From the NCBI GenBank assembly GCA_964450755.1, contig CAYVDJ010000115.1, positions 1-33,333 on the forward strand: a DNA stretch of 33,333 nucleotides, in the 5' to 3' direction. This document shows, one piece after another, positions 1-8,030 of the stretch. The position numbers and the translations under genes were made by a program. Position 1 is the first letter of the stretch. Every line of letters starts with the position of its first letter. The notes beneath the pieces are model-generated. The model saw only the letters and a program-made list of their open reading frames with translations. It was not told the DNA's origin and made no database searches. Source of the stretch: JAADDG01 sp964450755. GTDB taxonomy: Bacteria > Campylobacterota > Campylobacteria > Campylobacterales > JAADDG01.

Positions 1-159
1 GTTTATATGGTTCCTTATGAGGAAAGTGATACGGAGATATTTTTAAGAACGATTATCCCTTCAAGAAAGATGAATAAAAATATAATAAAGGATCTAAATA
101 AGTTAAATATGAAATATATAGACACAATGGTAGAGGTAATAGAGAAGTTTACAAACTAA
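1..159 (+). CDS. 3' end of an unrecognised small protein gene (cut by window start)
   Basis: An open frame runs from base 1 to a TAA at 157-159 and gives 52 C-terminal residues, ending in a basic amphipathic stretch. The segment VPYEESDTEIFLRTIIPSRK resembles the end of small single-domain proteins of the DUF4258 or RelE/BrnT-like toxin type, which often finish with a beta strand and a basic Pro-Ser-Arg-Lys-like motif. This is only an impression from 52 residues. The start, full length and neighbours lie outside the window. The gene converges on dapD, and a symmetrical terminator hairpin lies between them. Confidence 0.55.
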   Translation, partial: VYMVPYEESDTEIFLRTIIPSRKMNKNIIKDLNKLNMKYIDTMVEVIEKFTN

Positions 160-198
160 AAAATACACTTTGAGATGACCTGTTACAGGCTCTAAAAA

Positions 199-224
199 TA
201 TGATACGGCTTTCACCGTATCATA
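199..224. terminator. Bidirectional intrinsic terminator
   Basis: A perfect 10-bp inverted repeat, TATGATACGG / CCGTATCATA, has a 6-base loop (CTTTCA). It is followed by ACTTTTTTAA on the plus strand and, in the other direction, by the T-rich complement of AAAAATA. It sits between the convergent ends of the partial gene (stop at 159) and dapD (stop at 230), where a shared terminator is expected. Confidence 0.85.
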
Positions 225-229
225 CTTTT

Positions 230-1438
230 TTAATGAAGATCTTTGTTTAGTTTGACTTCTCTTTGGCTTCTAAAGCCTTTTATCGTTCCTGTTGTACTCT
301 CCTGCCTGTAATGAATACCGTTTAATCCTGCAAGTTCCAATCCCTTGAAAACCTCTTTGTTTTCAAGATTTGCGTCGGGATTTGCCTCTTTTATCCTGCT
401 TAATTCTTTCTGGCTGATTGTGATCTTTGTTCCCTCTAAGATAGCGATACCGGCATCAACGATACATCCGTCTCCCAAAGGAATACCCGTAACGCTGTTT
501 GCCCCAAGCAGAGTATTTTTACCTATCGTTATCGGATTGCCGTTTGTACCGCTTAGAACTCCGAGGATACTCGCTCCTCCGCCTACATCGCTTCCCTCTT
601 CGACGATTGCCGATGAGGAGATTCTACCCTCTACCATAACAGCACCGGTCGTTCCGGCGTTAAAGTTGATGTAACTGGCTCCGGGCATTACAGTTGTTCC
701 AGCAGCCAACTGAGCTCCCATTCTTACTTTTGAAGACTCCAAAATTCTGGTATTGTCCGCTGGTATGACATGTTGTAAATATCTTGGAAATTTATCAACC
801 GAATCGATATTCGGATACATCCCGTCAAGCTTCAAAGAGATTTCGTTCTCTCTCAGCCAATCAAGCTCTATGGGCATATTGCCGCTCCATGCCACATTTG
901 GAAGAACTCCAAATGCTCCGTTTAGATTGATCCCTCTTAAAGGAACTTTGCCCAAAGAGAGAGCATAAAGTTTCAGATAAACACTCTCTACACTTTTTGG
1001 AGAGTCATCTTCAAACAAAAATACAACTTTATAATCATCTCCGTAAACCCCCTGCCCCATATACAGCTCATGAAGATGTTTGATCACCTGAACATTTCTG
1101 TGTGCATCGCCTGTTGCCTCTTCTATATAGGGAGAACACAAAGCATAGGCATTCTCTATAAAATCTTTTGAAGCGTTACAGATAAATTCACTGCCGTCAA
1201 AATCCATATCTATTCCGCTTTGTCTAAGAGCCCCTGCAAATACAGCCGCACTTCCGAAATTCTCTTTCCAGTTTACGACAGGGAAAGTTGCCTGTAAAAT
1301 CTTTTCACTGTTTTTTTGTCCTCTGTCAACTCTTGCTATACCAAAAGCTATCGGATCCCTGTAACCTTTTAAATTCGCTTTAATATCTTGAATATACTTT
1401 TTAAATTCTTCTTTGTTTTTTAACTCTTCTATTGCCAT
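230..1438 (-). CDS. dapD: Tetrahydrodipicolinate N-succinyltransferase
   Basis: DapD transfers succinyl from succinyl-CoA to tetrahydrodipicolinate in the succinylase branch of lysine and diaminopimelate synthesis, so it feeds both protein and peptidoglycan. The 402-residue product is the long DapD form seen in Campylobacterota. An alpha/beta N-terminal domain (about 1-225) is followed by a left-handed parallel beta-helix of hexapeptide repeats (about 235-340). The helix carries the MVEGR segment at 268-272, where DapD enzymes keep a catalytic glutamate, and the SGTNGNPITIGKNTLLGANS segment of the acyl-CoA side. The start is ATG at 1438 with GGAG 7-10 bases upstream. It is the last gene of a thiC-mrp-dapD operon, 18 bases after the mrp stop, and is ended by the hairpin at 199-224. 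Nothing looks abnormal. Confidence 0.95.
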   Translation of the reverse strand: MAIEELKNKEEFKKYIQDIKANLKGYRDPIAFGIARVDRGQKNSEKILQATFPVVNWKENFGSAAVFAGALRQSGIDMDFDGSEFICNASKDFIENAYALCSPYIEEATGDAHRNVQVIKHLHELYMGQGVYGDDYKVVFLFEDDSPKSVESVYLKLYALSLGKVPLRGINLNGAFGVLPNVAWSGNMPIELDWLRENEISLKLDGMYPNIDSVDKFPRYLQHVIPADNTRILESSKVRMGAQLAAGTTVMPGASYINFNAGTTGAVMVEGRISSSAIVEEGSDVGGGASILGVLSGTNGNPITIGKNTLLGANSVTGIPLGDGCIVDAGIAILEGTKITISQKELSRIKEANPDANLENKEVFKGLELAGLNGIHYRQESTTGTIKGFRSQREVKLNKDLH

Positions 1439-1456
1439 AATTTCTCCGTAATATTT

Positions 1457-2572
1457 TTAGTGTCCGGTTGAACAAGCGCTTACGCCCGGAGGTGTTGTAG
1501 GTTGGATAGCAGCATTATCAACTCCGCCCTCTTCATTGATCTTCTCTATCTCCTGCCATAAAACTTCACTCGCTTTCATATATCTCTTTGCCGTTTCGCT
1601 TGTAGGGTTTGTATAAACGATAGGTTTACCGCTGTCTCCACCCTCTCTGATAGCCGGTTCTATCGGTATCTCTCCCAAAACAACAGTATCATAGGCTTTG
1701 GCAAGAGGTTTGGTTGTTCCTTTACCGAAAATGTCATACTCTTTGTTATCACTCGGACAGATAAAACCGCTCATGTTTTCTACAACTCCGGCTATCGGAA
1801 TATTCAGTTTTTTGAACATATCCAGACTTCTTGCCGTATCATCAAGAGATACCTGCTGAGGAGTCGTTACACTGATACCGGTTGTAACTGGAACACTTTG
1901 GGCAAGAGTCAGTTGGGCATCACCGGTTCCGGGAGGCATATCGATAAAAAGCACATCCAGATCACTCCACATGATATCCTGCAAGAACTGTTGAATCGCT
2001 TTCATGATCATAGCGCCTCTCCAGATAAGAGACTGTCCCTCTTCCATCAAAGAACCCATACTCATAACCTCTACACCGTAAGCCTCGATAGGTTTTACCT
2101 TATTTCCTACAATTTCGGGCTGAACTCCTACGATACCCATCATACGAGGGATATTTGGACCATAAATATCAGCATCCAAAAGGCCTACCTTTTTACCCTG
2201 CATTGCGGTAGCGATAGCAAGATTTACAGTTGTGGTTGATTTGCCGACACCGCCTTTACCACTGCTGACCATAACAAAGTTTTTAACCTGCGGCGCTATG
2301 TTTTTACCCTTGCTGCTTGTTTCTCTTGGCATTTTGGGTTTTTTGATAACGATATCTATCTGTTTGGCACCCAAAGAGCCGACTTTTGCATTTATATCAT
2401 CTCTTAACTGCTGCTCTACTTCGGATGCTGAAGAGGTGATCTCTATCTCCACATAAACAGCATCTTTACCCGCCTCTATATCTTTGACAAATCCAAAATC
2501 AACTATACTTTTTGTAAATCCCGGATATGTTACCTCTCTTAATTTCTCTTTTACACTTTCTACATTTATCAT
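1457..2572 (-). CDS. mrp: Mrp/NBP35-type Fe-S cluster carrier ATPase
   Basis: Mrp proteins are cytosolic P-loop ATPases that hold and deliver Fe-S clusters. The 371-residue product has an N-terminal MIP18/DUF59 domain (about 1-80) and a ParA/MinD-like ATPase domain with the deviant Walker A GKGGVGKST (105-113), the DADIYGPNIPRMMG switch (133-146) and the DMPPGTGD Walker B region (211-218). The usual paired-cysteine site near residue 272 reads ICPSDNKEYD, so only one cysteine remains of the common CPxC arrangement. The other visible cysteine is close to the C-terminus (ACSTGH, Cys367). The start ATG at 2572 follows AAAGGA. It lies 11 bases after thiC, itself an Fe-S radical SAM enzyme, which suits a cluster-supply role. 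The assignment is firm; the cluster-binding mode is not. Confidence 0.93.
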   Translation of the reverse strand: MINVESVKEKLREVTYPGFTKSIVDFGFVKDIEAGKDAVYVEIEITSSASEVEQQLRDDINAKVGSLGAKQIDIVIKKPKMPRETSSKGKNIAPQVKNFVMVSSGKGGVGKSTTTVNLAIATAMQGKKVGLLDADIYGPNIPRMMGIVGVQPEIVGNKVKPIEAYGVEVMSMGSLMEEGQSLIWRGAMIMKAIQQFLQDIMWSDLDVLFIDMPPGTGDAQLTLAQSVPVTTGISVTTPQQVSLDDTARSLDMFKKLNIPIAGVVENMSGFICPSDNKEYDIFGKGTTKPLAKAYDTVVLGEIPIEPAIREGGDSGKPIVYTNPTSETAKRYMKASEVLWQEIEKINEEGGVDNAAIQPTTPPGVSACSTGH

Positions 2573-2583
2573 CTGTATCCTTT

Positions 2584-3930
2584 TTAATTATTTATTGTTT
2601 CGCCATGTTCTTCGACGATATTTTGAGTAATTTTGTAAGCGCAAAATTTCGGTCCGCACATGGAACAAAATTCCGCCTCTTTAAAAACATCCTGCGGAAG
2701 AGTCTCATCATGAAACTCTTTTGCACGATCAGGATCAAGAGCCAGTTCAAACTGCCTGTTCCAGTCAAATCTGTATCTTGCATCACTCATCTGATTATCA
2801 ACCTCCATCGCATCTTTTCGTCCTCTTGCGATATCCGCCGCATGAGCTGCGATCTTGTAGGCGATAATACCTTCCCTTACATCCTTTGCATTGGGAAGTC
2901 CCAAATGCTCTTTTGGAGTTACATAACAAAGCATACTGGCACCATGCCATCCTCCTACCGCCGCACCTATCGCACTTGCTATATGATCATATCCCGCTGC
3001 GATATCAGTTACCAGCGGTCCTAGTATATAAAAAGGAGCATCATGGCAGTAGTCTCTTTCTATTTTCATATTCCTTTCTACCTGATTCAAAGGCACATGT
3101 CCGGGTCCCTCTATCATAACCTGAACATCCTTTTCCCATGCTTTTAAGGTAAGCTCTCCCAAAACTTTCAGTTCGTTAAGCTGTGCTTCATCACTGGCAT
3201 CATAAAGACACCCCGGACGCAGAGAATCACCCAAAGACAAAGCCACATCATACTCTTTGCAGATATCAAGGATCTCATCAAACGCCGTATAAAACGGATT
3301 TTCTTTATGATAATGCATCATCCACGCAGCCATCAAAGAGCCTCCTCGGCTTACTATCCCCATCTTTCTTTTTGCAACATGAGGCATAAATCTAAGCAAA
3401 AAACCGGCATGAATGGTAAAATAGCTCACCCCCTGTTTTGCCTGTCTTTCTATCACTTCCAACATCTTTTCAATCGTGAGATCCTCTATCTTGTTGTTGA
3501 TGTCATGAAGGATTTGATACATCGGCACTGTTCCTATCGGAACATTGGCATTTGCTATAACCTCTTTTCTTATCTCGTCAAGATCTCCGCCGGTAGAGAG
3601 ATCCATGATCGTATCAGCACCGTACTTTTCGGATATTCTTACCTTTTCAACCTCCTCGGCAGGATTTGAAGCAAGAGCGGAAGATCCGATATTGGCATTG
3701 ATTTTACAGGTTGCCGCAAGACCTATCGCCATAGGCTTTAGATGTTTATGGTTAATGTTGGAAGGTATGATCATCCTTCCTCTTGCAACCTCTTTTCTTA
3801 TCAATTCACTTGACAAGTTCTCTCTTTTTGCGACAAATTCCATCTCTTCGGTAATAATGCCTTTCTTGGCATAATACATCTGAGTTTTGGTTTTGTCTTT
3901 CATTCTTTTTTTGATCCACTCTGTTCTCAT
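2584..3930 (-). CDS. thiC: Phosphomethylpyrimidine synthase
   Basis: ThiC is a radical SAM enzyme that rearranges aminoimidazole ribotide to HMP phosphate, the pyrimidine half of thiamine. The 448-residue product is the short bacterial/archaeal form without the long N-terminal extension of E. coli ThiC. It carries the conserved C-terminal cluster motif CX2CX4C (Cys422, Cys425, Cys430, in FCSMCGPKFCAYK) and the core segments EGPGHVPLNQ and GPLVTDIAAGYDHIASAIG. The start ATG at 3930 follows AAGGA by about 8 bases. It heads the thiC-mrp-dapD operon. I looked for a TPP riboswitch in the roughly 110-base upstream gap and found neither conserved TPP-aptamer segment, so regulation by another route is likely. 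Confidence 0.96.
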   Translation of the reverse strand: MRTEWIKKRMKDKTKTQMYYAKKGIITEEMEFVAKRENLSSELIRKEVARGRMIIPSNINHKHLKPMAIGLAATCKINANIGSSALASNPAEEVEKVRISEKYGADTIMDLSTGGDLDEIRKEVIANANVPIGTVPMYQILHDINNKIEDLTIEKMLEVIERQAKQGVSYFTIHAGFLLRFMPHVAKRKMGIVSRGGSLMAAWMMHYHKENPFYTAFDEILDICKEYDVALSLGDSLRPGCLYDASDEAQLNELKVLGELTLKAWEKDVQVMIEGPGHVPLNQVERNMKIERDYCHDAPFYILGPLVTDIAAGYDHIASAIGAAVGGWHGASMLCYVTPKEHLGLPNAKDVREGIIAYKIAAHAADIARGRKDAMEVDNQMSDARYRFDWNRQFELALDPDRAKEFHDETLPQDVFKEAEFCSMCGPKFCAYKITQNIVEEHGETINN

Positions 3931-4004
3931 GAGGAATTCCTTATGTTATTTATAGGACGGAATAGAATTTAACAAAAAAAAGATAAAAAAAAGCTTTTGT
4001 AGTG

Positions 4005-4010
4005 TATAAT
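4005..4010 (+). promoter_or_regulatory. Sigma-70 -10 element (TATAAT) of the ispDF operon
   Basis: TATAAT sits 31 bases before the ispDF start, preceded by G and by an A/T-rich stretch (3971-4000). This is typical of Campylobacterota promoters, which lack a clear -35 hexamer. The predicted leader is about 25 bases. Confidence 0.65.
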
Positions 4011-4041
4011 ATCGTAACATTTTTATAAAAAAGGACAAATA

Positions 4042-5160
4042 TTGCCCGATTTATCTCTAATTCTCCTAAGTGCTGGGCATTCCAGCCGTTTCGGCGCTGT
4101 TACAAAAAAGCAATGGCTAAGAGTCGGGAGTATGCCTTTATGGCTTGATTTGGCAAAAAGGTTTCAAAACTACACATCATATAAAGATGTAATAATTACA
4201 GCCGCTTTTGATGAAATTAAATATATGAAAAAGTTTGCCGATTATACATTTGAAATCGGCGGAAAAAGCAGACAGGAGTCTCTTCTTAACGCTTTGGAAA
4301 AAGTCAAAACCAGATTCGTAATCGTATCAGATATTGCAAGGGCATGTGTCTGTAAAGATATGTTTGAGAGAATACTAAAACATAAAAACGAGGCCGACTG
4401 TATAGTACCTTATCTAAAAGTCAGTGATACTGTTGTTTACAAAGATGATACCATCGACAGGGATGAAGTAAAACTTATACAGACACCTCAACTTTCAAAA
4501 GTGGAAGTGTTAAAAAAAGCTCTTATGCAAAAGGAAATCTTTACAGATGAGAGCAGTGCCATAAAAGCAATAGGCGGAAATATAAAATATGTGGAGGGTT
4601 CTGTTGAAGCTCATAAAATCACATATTTTGAAGATCTTAAAAAACTGAACTGTTTAAAAAAACCTTCCAAAGATATTTTTATAGGAAACGGTTTTGATGT
4701 GCATCCTTTTGAAGACAATAAAAAGATGTATTTGGGAGGAGTAGAGATCGACTGCGGATACGGTTTCAAAGCTCATTCAGACGGAGATGTGGCTCTTCAC
4801 GCACTTATAGATTCTCTTTTGGGAGCTGTGGGGGCAGGAGATATAGGAGAGTTGTTTCCAGACAGCGATGAGGCGTACAAAGATATCGACTCAAAGATTT
4901 TGCTAAAAAAAGTTGCAGATTTTATCAAAAATGTAGGTTTTGAGATAATAAATACCGATATTACGATAATGGCTCAAAAACCTAAACTTCAACAATATAA
5001 AAATGAGATGCAAAAGGTAATTGCCGATATTTTGCAAACAGATCGTTTTAAAGTAAATATAAAAGCAACTACAACCGAAAAGCTCGGATTTGTAGGCAGA
5101 GAAGAAGGGGTTGCGGTAAATGCGGTCTCTTCATTAAAATTTTATCAGTGGGTGGGATAA
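4042..5160 (+). CDS. ispDF: Bifunctional MEP cytidylyltransferase / MEcPP synthase
   Basis: This fused enzyme carries out steps 3 and 5 of the MEP isoprenoid pathway. The IspD half (about 1-205) has the CTP-binding loop AGHSSRFG (11-18) with KKQW (22-25), and the SDIAR segment (96-100). The IspF half (about 212-372) has the metal ligands Asp219 and His221 (FDVHPF) and His253 (LHALIDSLLGA), plus the HSDGD and ATTTEKLGFVGREEG motifs. The fusion is standard in Campylobacterota. The start is TTG at 4042, chosen because AAGGA lies 6 bases upstream and the IspD N-terminus fits; no ATG is available nearby. The gene overlaps the next start by one base (TAATG). ispG, another enzyme of the pathway, is at 28970. 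Confidence 0.95.
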   Translation: MPDLSLILLSAGHSSRFGAVTKKQWLRVGSMPLWLDLAKRFQNYTSYKDVIITAAFDEIKYMKKFADYTFEIGGKSRQESLLNALEKVKTRFVIVSDIARACVCKDMFERILKHKNEADCIVPYLKVSDTVVYKDDTIDRDEVKLIQTPQLSKVEVLKKALMQKEIFTDESSAIKAIGGNIKYVEGSVEAHKITYFEDLKKLNCLKKPSKDIFIGNGFDVHPFEDNKKMYLGGVEIDCGYGFKAHSDGDVALHALIDSLLGAVGAGDIGELFPDSDEAYKDIDSKILLKKVADFIKNVGFEIINTDITIMAQKPKLQQYKNEMQKVIADILQTDRFKVNIKATTTEKLGFVGREEGVAVNAVSSLKFYQWVG

Positions 5161-6050
5161 TGAAAATATTAATTGTAGAAAATGAAATATATTTGGCTCA
5201 AAGTATTGCCTCCAAACTTGCGGAGATAGGGCATAACTGCGAAGTGGCAACTACCGTCAAAGAGGCTTTAAAAAAAGAGGATCACTATGATGCCGTTTTG
5301 CTTTCAACCAATATCTCAGGACAAAATTTTTATCCTGTTATAGAGAGATACAAATCTTCCATTATTATTTTGATGGTATCCTATATCAGTAATGATACCG
5401 TGTCAAATCCTCTAAAATCAGGCGCCAACGACTATATATTAAAACCTTTTATGATGGAAGAGCTTATCAGAAAACTGAATCATCTTTTGGATTACAATAT
5501 CTCCAAAAAAGAGAATGTTACTTATAAACAGTACATCAACAATCTGTTTAAAAATACGAAAATTCACAAACTGGATAAAAAAACAAGACTTCCCCTGTTG
5601 ATAAAAACCACTTTTCAGAAAAACTCCGATGCGCTTGTTTTCAATTATGCGAGAGATTACGGTGAATCATTCTCTTTTATCTCTCTAACCGATTCAGACG
5701 CTCTTGAAAGACTTGCAAAGATAAAAGATGAAGAGCTTGTTTATATGATAAATTTGCAAAATCTGAAAAAGAGTGAAAAAAACAGAGTTATTGCCAGTAT
5801 CGCAAACAAGAGAGTTATCATTTCAACTACCGATATGCATGAGGAATTTGATATAAACACGATAGCTATTGAAGAAGGGGATAAAATTTTTGACCGAAGT
5901 GATATTTTATCTATAGATAATTATGTAAAATATGTCATAATTAACTTTCAAAACAAGTTTCCTGATACCGAACTCTCCAAAAAACTTGGTATTTCAAGGA
6001 AAAGTCTATGGGAAAAAAGAAAGAAGTATGGGATCACAAAGAAAAAATAA
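5160..6050 (+). CDS. HP1021/Cj1608-type orphan atypical response regulator
   Basis: The 296-residue protein has a CheY-like receiver (1-110), a middle region and a C-terminal Fis-type helix-turn-helix (about 268-292, PDTELSKKLGISRKSLWEK). Its position directly after ispDF and before a sat-like gene and pgpA matches HP1021 of Helicobacter and Cj1608 of Campylobacter, a DNA-binding regulator linked to oriC and to redox and stress responses. The receiver is atypical: the phospho-acceptor position is Ser49 (AVLLSTNIS), the acidic pocket is Glu7-Asn8-Glu9, while Lys95 (ILKPF) is kept. Phosphorylation-independent action is therefore likely. Only one cysteine is visible (Cys27). The start is ATG 5160, overlapping the ispDF stop, behind GGGTGGGA; an in-frame ATG at 5148 inside ispDF is less likely. 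Confidence 0.88.
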   Translation: MKILIVENEIYLAQSIASKLAEIGHNCEVATTVKEALKKEDHYDAVLLSTNISGQNFYPVIERYKSSIIILMVSYISNDTVSNPLKSGANDYILKPFMMEELIRKLNHLLDYNISKKENVTYKQYINNLFKNTKIHKLDKKTRLPLLIKTTFQKNSDALVFNYARDYGESFSFISLTDSDALERLAKIKDEELVYMINLQNLKKSEKNRVIASIANKRVIISTTDMHEEFDINTIAIEEGDKIFDRSDILSIDNYVKYVIINFQNKFPDTELSKKLGISRKSLWEKRKKYGITKKK

Positions 6051-7218
6051 AAAACTCTATCTCGATATAGAGGCGTTGGCTACTCTATCTTTGGTAAAAG
6101 AGGGGATTTTATATCCGGTTACAAAACTGATGGGAGAAGAGGAAGCAAAATCGGTAGATGAAACAGGTATTTACAAAAACACTACTTTTCCTTTTTCATT
6201 TATTTTGGCTCCGGGCGGCAAAAGAAACATTGAAGTTTTGAAAAATGCCAAAAAGGGCGATATCCTTGATATATTTGTAAACAGAGAAAAAAGAGGCTAT
6301 ATAAAAGTTGATGAAATTTTTCCAATCAACAAAGAAAAAAGAATACAAAAGATATTTTCAACCACAGATCCCGATCATCCCGGCGTAAAAGACACACTAA
6401 AAAGACTCGGAGAATATGCCGTAAGCGGAGATTTTGAAGTAGAATTTGAAGACATAAAAAGAGTTAAAGAAAAAATTTTAAAAGTCCAAAAAGAGGGAGA
6501 AGTTACCCACACCACAGCTATCATGATGGCTGCCAAACCTTTTCACAGAGGTCATGAGAGAATGATGAGATTTGCTTTGGAAAAAACCGACCTGCTTGTG
6601 GTGTTTTTACTGAAGCCTTATAAAGAAGATATCATATCTTATGATCTTAGATATAAAACTTTAAGGTACTTTACTGATAACTTTTTACCAAAAAACAGAG
6701 TACTTATCGTTCCGTTTGAAAACACCTATATTTTTGCAGGATACAACAATGTGATTTTGGATAGCATTGCCGCCAAAAATTTTAATTGCGATACGATCAT
6801 CATCGGTAAAAACCACTCCGGAATCGGAATGTTTTACGACAAAAAGAGAACAAAATCGATAATAGACACATTTAAAGGCATAGATATAGATATAGATGTT
6901 ATAAATGAGTTTGTCTATTGTGATATCTGCAAAACTTTAGTCAGCGCCAACACCTGCCCTCACGGACAGCACCACCACATCTCCTATCACTCCGAACCTA
7001 TTTTGGAGCTTTTGAAAGTCGGAGTCCTGCCACCGGCGGTTTTGGTCAGAAAAGAGATCTCCGCTATTATCCTAAGCGAACTTTTTCCAAATCGTTTTCA
7101 CAAAATAATGGAAAAATTTGCAAATATTTTTCCTGTTTCGGCAATACTTGAACCAAGCAGTGAAAGGGATTTTTATATCCAGCTTATGAAACTTCATCAA
7201 ACTTCATCTCTTACATAG
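6028..7218 (+). CDS. ATP-sulfurylase-like nucleotidyltransferase with altered active site
   Basis: The 396-residue product follows the ATP sulfurylase plan: an N-terminal PUA-like domain (about 1-160) and a nucleotidyltransferase domain with the HxGH motif in PFHRGHE (171-177) and a GKNHSGIG segment (261-268) matching the family's GRDHAGxG. The QxRN motif that normally precedes HxGH and helps bind sulfate and ATP is replaced by MMAAKP. A cysteine/histidine-rich stretch follows (Cys298, Cys301, Cys310, then HGQHHH), like the zinc-knuckle region of bacterial enzymes. Homologues at the same locus in Campylobacter are annotated sat. The start is ATG 6028, overlapping the regulator by 23 bases; a start further upstream would lie deeper inside that gene. 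Family is well supported; sulfate adenylylation is doubtful. Confidence 0.82.
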   Translation: MGSQRKNKKLYLDIEALATLSLVKEGILYPVTKLMGEEEAKSVDETGIYKNTTFPFSFILAPGGKRNIEVLKNAKKGDILDIFVNREKRGYIKVDEIFPINKEKRIQKIFSTTDPDHPGVKDTLKRLGEYAVSGDFEVEFEDIKRVKEKILKVQKEGEVTHTTAIMMAAKPFHRGHERMMRFALEKTDLLVVFLLKPYKEDIISYDLRYKTLRYFTDNFLPKNRVLIVPFENTYIFAGYNNVILDSIAAKNFNCDTIIIGKNHSGIGMFYDKKRTKSIIDTFKGIDIDIDVINEFVYCDICKTLVSANTCPHGQHHHISYHSEPILELLKVGVLPPAVLVRKEISAIILSELFPNRFHKIMEKFANIFPVSAILEPSSERDFYIQLMKLHQTSSLT

Positions 7219-7227
7219 GAATAAAAA

Positions 7228-7689
7228 TTGAGAAAAGCATTTTTAACTTTCTTTTATACCGGACTCTCTCCCTACGCACCCGGAACAGTCGGAACTATAG
7301 CCGGAGCCGTGGTGGCTTTTTTGATTTTGCAGCATCTTCCTTTGTCAACACTTTTTTTGCTTACCATCCTGATAACTATAATTGCCGTCAAAGAGATAAA
7401 CCTGTATGAAAAAGAGACTTCAACACATGATCCAAGAGAGATAGTAATAGACGAAGTTGCGGGAATTTGGTTTGCTTTTGTTCTAAGTTCTGCAACGATT
7501 ACGCAGATGATACTCTCAGTTGTGTTTTTCAGGATATTTGATATCTGGAAACCTTCCGTTATAGGAAGGATAGACAAAAATGTAAAAGGCGGACTTGGCG
7601 TAATGGGTGATGATCTGTTGGCAGGAATGTTTGCCGGAATATGCAGTGCCGGAGTATGGCAACTAATCGATAAATATCATCTTTTGTAA
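7228..7689 (+). CDS. pgpA: Phosphatidylglycerophosphatase A
   Basis: PgpA dephosphorylates phosphatidylglycerol phosphate at the inner membrane to give phosphatidylglycerol. The 153-residue product has the family's N-terminal SPYAPGTVGTIAG motif (about 14-26), the PREIVIDEVAGIW acidic signature (about 73-85) and several hydrophobic helices, with a C-terminal GxxDDLLAG segment. The start is TTG at 7228 behind TAGGA with 7-base spacing; the N-terminal residues RKAFLTFFYTG suit this start. It is 9 bases after the sat-like gene and belongs to the same plus-strand unit as ispDF. The locus order is the same as in Campylobacter jejuni. Confidence 0.93.
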   Translation: MRKAFLTFFYTGLSPYAPGTVGTIAGAVVAFLILQHLPLSTLFLLTILITIIAVKEINLYEKETSTHDPREIVIDEVAGIWFAFVLSSATITQMILSVVFFRIFDIWKPSVIGRIDKNVKGGLGVMGDDLLAGMFAGICSAGVWQLIDKYHLL

Positions 7690-7701
7690 ACTTCTTAAAA
7701 T

Positions 7702-7995
7702 ATGGCTGCAAAAATAGATATCAGGGAGCTTTCAAGAAATAGCTCAGTTTTGGATAAATATGATTATGTGGAAATAGAGGATAAAAAATCAAAGAAATTA
7801 AAAGGAGCCTTTATCTCAAACAAACTTCTAAAAGATGTAAAAGAGTATATTCTACAAAAAGAGCAAGAGAAAAAACAAAAAGAACTAAATGAAATTATGC
7901 AATTTGCAGGACAATTTGAAATAGATGAGAAATTTATCAACAAGAGTGCAAAAGAGATTAGACAAATAAAGGCTTTGGAAAAATATGCCAACTGA
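7702..7995 (+). CDS. Orphan antitoxin of a PIN-toxin (VapBC-like) pair
   Basis: The 97-residue, lysine-rich protein begins MAAKIDIRELSRNSSVLDKY and has a short N-terminal beta strand/helix part followed by a long charged helix (about 45-97). It resembles antitoxins that precede PIN-domain toxins. The assignment is supported by what follows: an overlapping frame starting at 7985 encodes the first residues of a PIN toxin and then stops. The start ATG 7702 has no clear Shine-Dalgarno sequence, only a short A-rich stretch, so it is probably translated by coupling to pgpA, 12 bases upstream. With no functional toxin beside it, the protein is an orphan antitoxin, or an anti-addiction remnant. Confidence 0.7.
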   Translation: MAAKIDIRELSRNSSVLDKYDYVEIEDKKSKKLKGAFISNKLLKDVKEYILQKEQEKKQKELNEIMQFAGQFEIDEKFINKSAKEIRQIKALEKYAN

Positions 7996-8030
7996 TAAAA
8001 TATTTTTAGATACAAATATCATTTAGATAT
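7985..8030 (+). pseudogene. Remnant of a PIN-domain toxin gene (about 13 codons)
   Basis: An ATG at 7985, overlapping the antitoxin stop by 11 bases, encodes MPTDKIFLDTNII and then TAG (8024-8026). KIFLDTNII is the characteristic first strand of PIN-domain ribonucleases and contains the first catalytic Asp. One extra T in ATTTAGAT would restore reading as ILD, the usual continuation, before the homology ends at the inverted repeat starting at 8031. The toxin therefore appears to have suffered a single-base deletion and then loss of all remaining codons. Confidence 0.75.

Noticed and set aside
199..224. dapD terminator as a third REP copy
   Set aside because: It shares an ACGG..TTCA..CCGT core look but lacks the TGGAAG tag, has a 6-base loop, and is placed exactly as a bidirectional terminator.
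2527..3024. 165-codon plus-strand open frame antisense to thiC
   Set aside because: It lies wholly over mrp/thiC coding sequence, has no family resemblance and no ribosome-binding site; shadow of a real gene.
3931..4041. Possible TPP riboswitch upstream of thiC
   Set aside because: Neither conserved TPP-aptamer segment is present on the minus strand, and the space before the start is too short and A/T-rich for the aptamer.
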